Positions 11,459 to 45,385 of a stretch of DNA of 64,000 nucleotides are shown in pieces. Source of the stretch: Cristatella mucedo (lineage: Eukaryota > Bryozoa > Phylactolaemata > Cristatellidae); NCBI GenBank assembly GCA_009760855.2, contig WPIO01000019.1, positions 3,793,501 to 3,857,500 of the forward strand, in the 5' to 3' direction. The position numbers and the translations under genes are program-made. Numbering within the stretch: the first letter of the stretch is position 1; the number at the start of each line of letters is the position of its first letter. The notes beneath the pieces were generated by a model that saw nothing but the letters and a program-made list of their open reading frames with translations, was not told the origin of the DNA and ran no database searches.

Positions 11459-11628
11459 GGTGAGCCGTGATGGCACACTAGGTAAGGCGGTTGCTTTCAC
11501 GACCCGAGGTCGTGAGTTCGAATCCTGCGATGGGTGATTCTTTATCGCCACTGCAAGCGATGGTGATAGCCCTAAAAGGCCCTTCTGTCGCAATACAAAA
11601 AGAGGCTGTTTAATCAGCTAGGATTTTT
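11459..11628 (+). mobile_element. SINE-B copy inside LINE-B
   Basis: It starts GTGAGCCGTGATGGCAC like the copy at 2912. It carries the B-box GTGAGTTCGAATCC, the body GGGTGATTCTTTATCGCC and GCCCTAAAAGGCCC, and ends AATCAGCTAGG plus a T-run. The orthologous stretch of the LINE-B at 38930-38960 lacks it. Confidence 0.75.
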
Positions 11629-12137
11629 TTTAAAGGTCACTTTTGAACAGGACATGGATTGCCTACAGATGCCACAGGAGATATGCTAGCAGAGCCGAGT
11701 TTGAGCGTTAGCATTTTCAATTTCTGAAGCACACTTGGTTTGCCCATAACTAGTGAGTTGGTTTTATCTTCATTCAATTGAAGAAGTTCACTGCCATCCA
11801 AGTGTGGTGTCATAAATACATGCAGCAAGGAAATTGAGAGAATTCGACGTGCTCAAGGGCTGGAACAATCAAAGCTAAGGTACAACTGAGTGTCATCTGC
11901 ATAGAAATGAAAGCCTAGATTGTGCTTGGCGATCACATTGGCAAGAGGGAGAGCAGAAACTGTGAAAAGAAGCAGGTCAAGCCCAGAGCTCTGAGGTAAC
12001 CCCATTCCAATTCTTCAGTAGTTCTCCTGATGACCTCTGTCTGCTTACATCAATGCTCTGGAGTCTCCCACGAGATTTTATCTGAAACACTGCATTGCAG
12101 TGCCAGTGATGCCCAGGCGAGATGAGAGGCACTCGAG

Positions 12138-12418
12138 ATGCCCAACACTGACAGTTTATTACCAACGCACGGAGCCGAAGAGCGCACGGCTCCACTCGGC
12201 CCCTACTCTCGCTCGACTGTCCTCCTCAACCCTGGCTGTCCCTTGGCCGACCCCGATGGTGAATCCACCATCTTTTCAGCAGCGAGTTATCTGCCTGTGT
12301 CAACGCCTCATTAGAAGCTGACCACAGCTGTGCACAGGCCCCTCTCGGGGATGCTCCCACTAGGGTCGAGGAAAGGAGCCGTACCAACCTGCATGCAAGC
12401 GAACTACAGAACTTACTA
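12138..12418. repeat. Dispersed repeat family C, copy 2
   Basis: This interrupts the LINE-B copy after GAGAGGCACTCG. Comparison with 39930-39960 shows the uninterrupted sequence. It shares about 180 bp with 7508-7690. On the minus strand GGTAATAAACTGTCAG near one end supplies an AATAAA signal. The class (LTR-like or other) is unresolved. Confidence 0.6.
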
Positions 12419-13500
12419 GATAGATTTGAAGTTTCGAAAGTAAGGTTCAACTGGTCTTCAACAATTCGTTAGAGTGTCTTTGATAGGATAGATGTCTTTG
12501 ATAGCTGGATGGAGACTGGGAGGAAGTTGCTCAAGTTCTCTTGGTCTAATGTGGCTTTTTTGAATAGTGGCCTGACTATAGCCTTTTTGAAAGGTGCTGG
12601 GAATGACCTGAAGCTAATGACATATTTATGATGTTAGTTATGCATGGAAGCAGCAGATCTATGCATCTTAGAAGCAGAACAGTGGCAATAGGTCCAAAGG
12701 ACGAGTTTTCTTCTTTGGTGGTTGGGATATGAACTTCAGGACGAGGTTACAAGTGACCACGTTGAATGTAGACATTGAGATGCTGCACGAAATTAAGGGA
12801 CATCATTCCCGGAGAGATGCTGCCATCTTAGGGATGGACTCCCTGATCTTGTCTATCTTGTTGACAAGGAAGCTAGAGAAGCGATCAGCTTGATCATCGC
12901 AGGGATCATTAGGTAAGTAGCTAACCTGGGAGCGGTTGTGGAGATGGTTGTTCGTCGATATCAGCATTTTTGGATTGTGCACCTGTGATTCAACAATGCT
13001 TTTATAGAAGCTAGACTTGGCCTTTGCTAAGATCGATTGGTATGATCTGCTTTTGAACTCAAGCCTACTTTTTGTAAATTTTGATAGCTTCCATGGAGCT
13101 TGAAGTCGAGCAAATTCATTTATCAGTCCATTTTCTGCTTTTTAAGGGCAGATTATAAAAAAGTAGAGCAAATTGATCGCAGTTTCTCTGTCTTCATACT
13201 AAAATACGACGGGTTCTTAATTTCACTTAATCTCTTTTGAATCATTATATTTCTTTAGCAATCAGTATTTTTAGGCGCTTCTCATTCGTTCAGGTTATTT
13301 AATTGGTGAATTATATCTATGCAATTAACGTATAATTCGGTAAGGGCAATCATATTACGACCTCCTTCTGAATCAATGACATGCACAGCATGCTGATAAT
13401 AAAGCTGCATTTACATGATCTAATCTTTTTATTCCCATCTGTGGAAGTAAGATTATTGCAGCAATTTGACTCAAATAAGATAATCAAATAGCATCATGAT

Positions 13501-13650
13501 CAAGCTGGTTTGGTCCTGCGGTTAAGGTGCTCGCCCCGAAAGGTCTGGCTGAGGTCGTGGGCTCAAGCCCCGTGGCATATGTGAAGCGCCCGAATAGAGA
13601 TTGAATTCTCTTGGGGGCAATACAAATAAATTATTTATTTTGTTTTATCT
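13501..13650 (+). mobile_element. SINE-A copy
   Basis: The tRNA-like head has an A-box region GGTCCTGCGGTTAAGGTGC and a B-box region GTGGGCTCAAGCCC. A short body follows, then the tail GAAGCGCCCGAATAGAGATT with its pairing arm. Eight further copies of the same element lie in this window. Confidence 0.85.
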
Positions 13651-14219
13651 GAGGAATTTGAGCAATGGAACAATTGGGATCGTATAAATTTGTCTTTACA
13701 CGAGTTATGAAAATATCTTTAATAAGAAAGATCATCATGAATAAACTGTATTAATCTACTTTTGGTGCACACACAAACCTGTTTAGGAATATTCCATTGA
13801 GCACAATTATGTGAGCTCACTTGACATTGGATAAGGCCCGTTCGTTATATTTAGCTCCCCTGAATGAATGTTAGGGTCACGGTATAGGCACGCCCTTGAT
13901 GACATGCTTAATGAGTTGGCACCTCGGACTAAGCGAAGTGTGCACCCTCGCCCAGATGTCTATGGTTTATCGCAGACATTAAAATAGCTAGATCTACTAC
14001 GCCGAATCTTGAGAAAGCATACAGAAGGTCAGGACTAACTGTCAGGCATACGAAGACTCCGGTAGATCACACCAATCGATGCTAGCAAAGGCCATGTCTA
14101 GCTTCTGTAAAGATATTATTGAATCACAGGTACACAATCCAAAAATGTCTACCATCAACCATCTCCTTAACCGCTCACAGGTTAGCTCTTTACCTAATGA
14201 TCCTTGTGAGGATCTAACC

Positions 14220-14405
14220 GAGCGGTTCTCAACCTGTGGGTCGCGATCCCTTTGGGGGTCAAACGACCCTTTCACAGGGGTCCCCCAAGACCATCGGAAA
14301 ACACGCATTTTCACATTTTGCACACAATAATTTTATGTTTGGGGTCACCACAACATTAGAAATTGTATTAAAGGGTCGCGGCATTCGGAAGGTTGAGAAC
14401 CACTG
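14220..14405. mobile_element. SPIN-like hAT miniature transposon
   Basis: This 186-bp element is flanked by a perfect 8-bp target duplication, ATCTAACC, at 14212-14219 and 14406-14413. Its ends are GAGCGGTTCTCAACC and GGTTGAGAACCACTG. Subterminal blocks include TGGGTCGCGA, GGGGGTCAAACGACCCTTTC, AAGACCATCGGAAAACAC, GGGTCACCACAACATTAG and TTAAAGGGTCGCGGCATT. These match, from memory, the hAT family SPIN (Space Invaders), known for horizontal transfer between distant animals. It has no transposase and sits inside an older, decayed LINE-B. Confidence 0.9.
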
Positions 14406-14504
14406 ATCTAACCGATCGCTTCTCTAGCTTCTTTGTCAAGAAGATTGACAAGATCCTTCATTCGTTAGCTCCAGCCAATCTGAACTACTCCTCCAGGCTA
14501 GGCA

Positions 14505-14650
14505 TAATAATAATAATGCACTGATAAAGCGCCCTCAGAGAACTTAATCTCTCTCTAGTCGCTTTACATTTGCTGAAAGGGAAGTGCAATTGAATTGAGA
14601 GTAAAATCATGCTTGATAAACAAACAAAATGAATAACATGGTTAGGGGTG
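14505..14650 (-). mobile_element. LINE-B 3' tail nested in a LINE-B copy
   Basis: An AATAATAATAAT microsatellite and the inverted LINE-B tail plus early 3' untranslated region sit between CCAGGCTAGGCAT and GCCGCCCGCTTTCC, which are adjacent in uninterrupted LINE-B copies. It is a 5'-truncated later insertion. Confidence 0.8.
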
Positions 14651-14870
14651 ATCGCGCCGCCCGCTTTCCTGACTCCAATTGCTCAGCTGTACAATCTCAA
14701 ATCCTTTGGAGATCGTGCCTTTAGTTCGTATGCTCCAAAAGCCTCGAACTCACTCCCGACTGAAGTCGCGACATCATCTGACTTGACGATATTTAGAAAG
14801 AAGCTTATAACACATCTGTCTATCGTGACATTTAGTGGGACCTTGTGATTTGTCCTTTGTGTTTGTATCC

Positions 14871-15739
14871 TAAAACTATAAACGGCACTGCACGTGAAAT
14901 AAGGATCAGCTGGTAAAGAAATTTCCTTTTGATGTAGTGGCGATAGAGCTTTGACGGCTGTCAACACAGCTCGAAGTGGGCAATAAATGATTGCCCACTG
15001 CAGAACTTTAGCCCACCCGCTAGGTCTTAAAGTGGAAGCGCACGAGTTACAACCCAGGGCAAAAGCCAGAAGCAGAGATAAAGGTGAAGCTAAGAGCTAG
15101 TTATGCAGACGTTGAACGGCATCTTACTTATAAAAAGCTAGTATTTCATTTTTCTCCCTTAATATGCCGTGACGCATTACACATCCCTAGCACATACTTG
15201 CAAGTTAATCGTATTAACCGCGTTTTAGCGGCTGTAGCTCTCATCCAATAACATAATTGATAAATCTCGGGATTAAAATAAATTATAAGTTTAGGACTCG
15301 AAAAATAGGACTTAGTAAACCGAATTTCTTCGCAGAGAAATTCTCTATCGATTACGACCGATCCTCATCTACTCTACTTATTAAGAGTAGGCTCAAATCA
15401 CGAGATTCAAGGACAGACGCAACAGTGACTACTCGACTTGTAAAGTCATAAGAAATATAACTCTGCGACCACAACCTAGTTTTGGCTTAAATGTGGGTAC
15501 AGTACTTCGTAATTTACTAGCGGTCCAGCTTTTTTTTTGGGCCGGATTGCCAATATCTCACAACCTAAGTCCAAAAGTTTGAGTGAGTCCTAGTCCTAGT
15601 CTCTCTCTCTTTTTTATTTCTCCTCCTCTTCTGTCCTCCCCTCTCCGTATCGCTCACTCGTTGACATTTTTGCTCCCTTTCAACCTAAAGCTCCATCTAA
15701 CATTCTTTCTCCCTCAGTCGCTCTCTCCATCTCTTCATT
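14871..15739. other. Stretch without recognisable feature
   Basis: AT-rich, with a pyrimidine-rich block at 15590-15730. I found no exon with a phase partner. Confidence 0.35.
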
Positions 15740-16690
15740 AACCCGCCCCGCCCCCTCTCACAGGCCGGCTCGGACGTCCTGGCGGTGTCAACAGACCCCG
15801 ACGAGACGGAGCGCTCGTTCGTGCCTGGCGCCGCCATTTCCAAACTGCTGGAGTTGGCCAGGTTGGCTGAAGGCCGGGTTTGGGCGGTCCGGCCCGCTCA
15901 GGGCAGGGTCAGCCGTTGCCCGGCCACGGACAAGTTCGCGACCCACAGACCACGGGTCTCGGCCTGTCGTTCCGGGCCTGGTGATTCGTTCACCGTGCAC
16001 GCCTGGACGTGCTGCCGGTGGGAAGGCCGCAAGGAGCCGGTCATACCCCCGAACGGCCACCAGCTGCCGATTTTACCGCACTGACGCTGAGACCGTCTGC
16101 CACGTTCTAAGACACTGCTGGCAGATGCTGCAAGCAATAACGGCTCGCCGCAACCTGGTTCTGGGTCGCCTAATTGGGGCTCTTCCGGCCACCGCTATCC
16201 TGCCTCTCGGCAGGTTGCGCCTTCCCCCCATCCGGGGGTCCGGCTCTCAAGCCCGACCTGGTCATCGACAACGGCACCGACGCGGTCATAGACGAAGGAA
16301 AGTCGCTGCCGTTTAATGGCAGCGATGACGCTCCGGCGGTGGCGGCCTGGGAAAAGGTCGATAAGGAGGACATTGCCAGGTATTTCACGAGCGCTGGCTA
16401 CCGTACGGCAGTGGTGAGACCCTTCGTGGTCGGCGCCCTGGGCAGCCGGTGGCCAGATAACGAAGCCTACCTAGCGTACATCAGCATTGCGCGCTCGGAC
16501 CGAATGACATTGCGGCGGCTGTGCGTTTCGGAGTCATTTCTGGGTCGGAAGACGTCCTAGTTCCTAAACCAGGAGTAGCGAGTCGCGGGCAGCCCCGCGG
16601 CCCGGCAGGGCAGGGCTCCTCCGACTAATGTAATTTACTACATTCTAATAATTAAAAATAAATCTTTCATATACATAAATAAATAAAACT
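15740..16690 (+). mobile_element. 3' end of an R2-like (RLE-type) LINE
   Basis: This is GC-rich coding-like sequence unlike its surroundings. One frame holds a zinc-knuckle-like piece (AETVCHVLRHC) near 16090-16122. A second, frameshifted, runs 16249-16560: KPDLVIDNG, VIDEGKSLPF, WEKVDKEDIARYF, GYRTAVVRPFVVGALGSRW, ending in TAG. This resembles the C-terminal cysteine/histidine motif and restriction-like endonuclease region of R2-type elements. A short 3' untranslated region with AATAAA-rich sequence follows, ending about 190 bp before the shootin-like start codon. The frameshift indicates a dead copy. Confidence 0.6.
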
Positions 16691-16876
16691 GCACCGGTGA
16701 CCGAAGGATCCGTAGTGGGCGTGACCTGCCAATTGATTGGCCTATAACCCGAAAGAGAGCGACCGGAAAACAATCGGAATCGTATCGCTGGTCAACTAAC
16801 TACTCGTGGCTGGCGGTTACTTCCTGGACTTTCGGCCGGCTGCATCTTCGCTGACTGTGAAGACTGAAGATTAGAA
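16691..16876 (+). promoter_or_regulatory. Putative promoter and 5' leader of the shootin-like gene
   Basis: A direct CCAAT (16729-16733) and an inverted one (ATTGG, 16736-16740) lie about 140 bp before the start codon. An ETS-type ACTTCCTG follows at 16819-16826. There is no obvious TATA box. An in-frame TGA at 16865-16867 precedes the ATG, supporting 16877 as the first possible start in this exon. The transcription start is not visible. Confidence 0.45.
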
Positions 16877-40632
<23,756 letters not shown>

Positions 40633-41085
40633 TCGCCTCCATTTCCAGCTGGCGATTCCGACAGAAGCTGACGACATCGCTCGTGCAGGCTCAGACTGGA
40701 GACCGCCTGTGTGATGGAGGTCACGTGGGCTGTCACTTTCTTTCTGAATGCTAGTCCTGCTGTAAGCTGTCGTAATTTGCTTGACAGAGACCCTGTGGAC
40801 ATGCCTGAGCGCTGCGATGCAAGGTCTGTCTCTGTCAAGTGGAGTGATTGCAGCTTGGTAGAGCTGCCGTCCAGGCACAAGGCCTTGATTCCCTTCGGAC
40901 TTGTAACTGCTTCGGCCAGCACTACTTCATTGCATTCCTAGATCGGGCTCTCAACTTCTGATATCATGTGTAAGCCGTAGTAGTAGGTAGGCGGCACCTG
41001 CACTTGTGCTTCCCTTCTTACCCACCTGTGTAGTTCGTGCTCGGTTCACTGGCATTGGGCAGTAAGAAAATAAAATAAACGTGAA
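40633..41085 (+). other. 3' untranslated region of the shootin-like gene
   Basis: No frame continues. Two overlapping AATAAA signals lie near its end. Confidence 0.55.
41069..41079 (+). terminator. Polyadenylation signals, AATAAAATAAA
   Basis: Two overlapping AATAAA hexamers (41069-41074 and 41074-41079), 437 bp after the stop codon, are the best candidate 3' end of the shootin-like mRNA. Confidence 0.55.
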
Positions 41086-41162
41086 GGTTAACGTTCTGCT
41101 GCAATGGCTGCAATGTATTCCTTCGTCTGTCATGAGCAGCTGCCTTCGTGGCACGTTCCTCT

Positions 41163-41252
41163 TCACACTCCTTCATCGCTTCACACTCCTTCATCGCTTC
41201 ACACTCCTTCATCGCTTCACACTCCTTCATCGCTTCACACTCCTTCATCGCT
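41163..41252. repeat. 18-bp minisatellite, about 5 units
   Basis: The unit CTTCACACTCCTTCATCG is repeated five times almost perfectly. Because 18 is a multiple of 3, open frames persist through it, but no gene context supports translation. Confidence 0.9.
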
Positions 41253-41361
41253 TCACCAAACTCGCTCATCGGTGCCAGCGTTTTGTCCGCTTGCTGCTAA
41301 AAGGAAAGAGCTTGTTAAACTTTTTAAAGTCTTCCAGCCGTACTCACGCCAGTCTGTGTGC

Positions 41362-41883
<522 letters not shown>

Positions 41884-42756
41884 GTGCGTGTGTGTGGTGC
41901 TGCTGCTGCTGCCGCCTTGCTTCGGTGCCCTTTCTTGGCCGTCGGGAAATTTTTCATTTTTTCTTTGGCATGCCAGAAGTTGGCCGAGTTAGGAAGAGGA
42001 AGAGGATCGAGGCAGGAAGTGTAGGACAAAGGATGAAAGGAAGAGTAGGACGGTGAGATTGCCAGTCGAGCTCCACCGGACTCGAGTCCGACACTCTGTT
42101 CGACTTCCGGGGCAGCCAGGCGCCGGCTTAACGTTCGGCGAAGACGTTCGTCCTGACTATAATGGAGGTCAGCAAATAAGGTTATGTAAAGGATTGAGAC
42201 CTCCTCACCTTCTCATTCTCTTTAGGATGGCTTCACGTGTAAACCTGATTTCAAGTCAGCACGGGTACACCGAGGCATTAATGACAAAAAGATCAGAACC
42301 ATAAACTTTGTAGCAGCTGCCGGCAGCTTTGCTAGCTGTGCCGTCTGTTTGATCGGCAAGCCGTGCTGCCATCGGCTGCTTTAGCGGAGAGAAGATTCGG
42401 GAAATATTCGGCAATGCTACTAGCCACCGATGTTGTCGCTAGGCAAAACTGCAAAATCAACCAGCGTGGACTCGCCAGTATTTCCTGTGTGATTCTCAAA
42501 GTACAACTGGCTTTTATTACAGATGTACCGTTTATATGATCTGAACTTTGACTAAAGCACATCCAGTCCCCAATTATTGTATTTCAGAAACGGCCAAAAT
42601 CCCTTTGCCACTCATAATTTGGCCGGGTTAGCACACCAACGTTTCACTGCCCATACCTTCAATTAAGGCCTCCTGGGCTGGACCAATAAAAGATGTCCTA
42701 CATAGCCTCTATTGTAGGTATCGACGTTTGGCTTTGCTACCTCATCAGGTTCCAAG

Positions 42757-43325
42757 ATAATAATAATAATAATGTGCTTGATAAAGCGCCCTCAGAGAAC
42801 TCAATCTCTTTCTAGGCACTTTACGTTTGCCGCAAAGGGAAACGCAATTGAATGGTGAGTAATATCATGCTTGATAAACAACATGAATGACATGATTAGG
42901 GGTGACATGCACAGGGTCAGCATGCGAATGTGGTTAGTGGCAGCATGCACGGTGTCAGCACGCATAAGCACGTGAAGGACGAATCACAGGGACCCAGTAA
43001 ATGCTGTCATAAATAGGTGTGTTTTTAAGTTCTTTTTAAATGTAGTCAAGTCAGGGGATGTCGTGATGCAAGTCGATAGCGAGTTCCAGGCTTTGGGAGC
43101 ATACGAACTAAATGCATGGTCTCCAAAGGATTTGAGGTTTGTATGAGGTATTGGTAAACTGTTAGATTCCGAAAAGCAGGTGGTACGATGCTTGGCCTGG
43201 TGGGGGAGTAGATCTGATAGGTAGGCCCGAGCCAAAGAATGGAGGGACCTAAAAGTCAGCGACAACACCTTGAAGTCGATTCGTTGCTTGACTGGGGGAG
43301 CCAGTGCATGTTGGCGAGAAGTAAA
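42757..43325 (-). mobile_element. LINE-B 3' copy, well preserved
   Basis: AAT tail, complete 3' untranslated region and about 95 C-terminal codons (SLHSLARAYLSDLL, NLKSFGDHAFSSYAPKAWNS, THLFMTAFTGSL and stop at 42984). 5'-truncated near 43325. This is the cleanest example of the LINE-B C-terminus on the minus strand. Confidence 0.9.
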
Positions 43326-44488
43326 TTACTACCGAAGATTTTCACTCCTTCTTTGCAGCTGTCCTTGTCGGGTATTGTCTTAGTCTTTATCACCGACGGC
43401 TCTCGAAGTATTGTGCTGTGCATCGACGTGTCTCCTGAACGGACGATCTGGCTTTCCTGAAAAATTTAGTTTCCCAGCCCTCGGCTGGAGACAGCCACGC
43501 ATCCTTTACATTCAATTCCTATGCCTGAAACATTCTCACAACATTCTAACATGAATGGTGAGCACAATACGAGGAGGAGGACGCTCCTACCTGTCATCCA
43601 GTCTTTTCTGCATACCACTCAAGACAGTCGTGGGAAAACGTGTGCAACATCCGGCAGATTTCACGGTAATCGAACACCCACCGCAATACTTTCGAAGCAC
43701 ATACAGCGAATAATCCAAGTTAATGCGAATCTGAGCAGAAAGTAAAATTCATTTGCTTTTATGATACGACGACTCGGCAACCGTAACACGGTCCTAAACA
43801 TAAGAAAATTGCTGTAATGCAGGGACATGAAGATCGCGGAATTCCATAAACTAAGTTGAAATATCGACGATAACCGCCGATGATGTCAAGCATACATTGC
43901 GACAGCCTAACGAAGATGCTTCCGAAAGTCGGAAAATGCCATGATTAGTCGTCCAAGCGAAGGCAGCGTGAAATGAACGAGCATTCTACTCCGCCTCGGT
44001 AATGCATTGATTGGCACGTGGTATTAACAGGTAGCAATGTCATCGCAGTGAACATTGCCAAACTATGGTTCCTCATCAATCAGTTTACAAGTGCTCTCAA
44101 CCGTACCCTGTCTTGCAGACCCCCATCAGGAGCTCGATCGCAGATTATTCAGACAGATTACTATCATGAGACCAGTAGTTCATCACATTCGTAGTGTGTG
44201 CAGTGGCAGACTCGAAGCAAATTACGACGGCCACAGGCTCCACAGTGGCAGTAACTGGCACAGGAAGAACGATCAATTACTTTGCAGTATCTTTATTCAA
44301 GCCTCTGATACCAAACACGTGTACATCACCCGAAAACAGTTCCGGGCTCTCAAGCAAAATCATAATTTTGTCTTCCCAAGCCCTACATCTGTTATTCCGA
44401 TTTCACCACTCGGATCGTCAATCACGATCTGTACCTGTCCTCAATTAGTCACTTATGGCTGTTGTATGACAGTGGCTCCGACAGCGGC
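43326..44488. other. Stretch without recognisable feature
   Basis: A 181-codon frame at 44055-44600 overlaps an 84-codon frame in another register. Neither shows a domain or phase-matched splice partners, so I do not call a gene. Confidence 0.35.
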
Positions 44489-44747
44489 TGTTTTTAGCGA
44501 GTCTCACGGAGACACAGCGCGGACGTGGGAGGTGAACGAGACTCGATCTTTATTTCTCTCAGAGGGTACATATACGAGCTGGCTGACTCACCACAGATAG
44601 GGGAGTGCATCTGTGGTGGGCCACATGCTTAGGCTGCTGCAGCTGCACCGAGTCAATTGCCCAACCACCTGCTGCAGATGGGGCATACATCAGTGGCCGA
44701 TGCTGCTGCTCTAATTACAATAGCAAAAGCAGCAGGCTCACACAACA
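44489..44747 (-). mobile_element. Candidate solo LTR
   Basis: Read on the minus strand, this begins TGTTGTGTGAGCC, has a TATATGTA-like box about 20 bp before GAGAGAAATAAAGATCG (polyadenylation signal), and ends GAGACTCGCTAAAAACA. TG...CA ends plus promoter and poly(A) signal fit an LTR. The flanking pentamers do not match, so it is a proposal only. Confidence 0.4.
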
Positions 44748-44944
44748 TAGCCTTTGACATATATTGAACATAGCAGGTTCGTATCTGCTACCTTTCTTAG
44801 AACACTAAAACTCCTGCTCTCAATAAGAGATCTATTTGTATAGATATCAAGAGGGAACCTTAAAGTATGGATTACCCCTGAGAGATATGCTGTCCTTTCC
44901 CTTTCACCCCTCATACTCTTCCTCTTACCAATGTAATTTACCAA

Positions 44945-45385
44945 ACACAGCTTATTCGTTTGCTCGTATGCCTATGATGCACAGCTGCACCTGTTCTTTG
45001 ATTCTTTCCTGCATGTCGAACGCCTCTCAGCTCCCTTGCAGCATATAAGGCTGACATTCGCACTTAGAGGGCGCAAAATCCTCAGGTTGGATGACAACAA
45101 AACCAACTTTTTGTCATTCGCAAACCCGTGCTGCTCAGAAATTGAATATCTTAACCCTCACAATTAGCGCAGCTAGCACAACCCATGTAGCTTCTGCATC
45201 CAATCTGAGCATGTTGCTGCTCCAAAATGACCATTCACTAAATGACCATGTCAGCTGTACAGTCAAGTCTCCATAATCATAATTTTAGCTCCTTAATGCT
45301 CAACAAACTTGGGCTCACTGAGATAAGAATATCCCTGCTAAGCTGCTCCGTGCATCTGTGGCATTCCACCGCGGAACTCAAAGAA
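44945..45385 (+). mobile_element. Decayed LINE-B RT fragment
   Basis: Pieces of the RT domain are recognisable by comparison with 47340-47640: a YAYDAQLHLFFDS remnant of the YADD region, LRLDDNKTNFL, and CTAAATGACCATGTCAGCTG. Many stops. Confidence 0.6.

Larger units (their letters stand above)
10570..13175 (-). mobile_element. Long decayed LINE-B copy
   Basis: This is the most complete LINE-B copy, about 2.2 kb of element sequence once insertions are removed. The tail and 3' untranslated region lie at 10570-10950 and the C-terminal ORF at 10950-11450. RT sequence runs from 11640 to about 12700, and the pre-RT region continues to about 13175. Fragments of the translation (for example a YADD-region equivalent at 11880-11930) are recognisable, but the frame is full of stops and indels. 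It is interrupted by a SINE-B (11459-11628) and a family C repeat (about 12140-12415), both absent at the same place in the LINE-B copy at 38395. Confidence 0.85.
14062..14870 (+). mobile_element. LINE-B copy with the RT core deleted
   Basis: The pre-RT segment (translating to pieces such as STINHLLNRSQ and RFSSFFVKKIDKI after the insertion is removed) joins directly, at about 14460, to the C-terminal segment (LHSLAPA, then KSFGDRAFSSYAPK at 14697-14741). The whole RT core is therefore missing. The copy is interrupted by a SPIN-like hAT element (14220-14405) and by another LINE-B tail in opposite orientation (14505-14650). Confidence 0.7.

Noticed and set aside
16174-16560. 128-codon frame as an N-terminal exon of the shootin-like gene
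   Set aside because: It ends in TAG before the gene, and its motifs (PDLV, VVGALGS) are of an R2-like retrotransposon C-terminus.
44055-44600. 181-codon frame as a gene
   Set aside because: No recognisable domain, overlaps another frame, runs into the candidate LTR, and has no splice partners.
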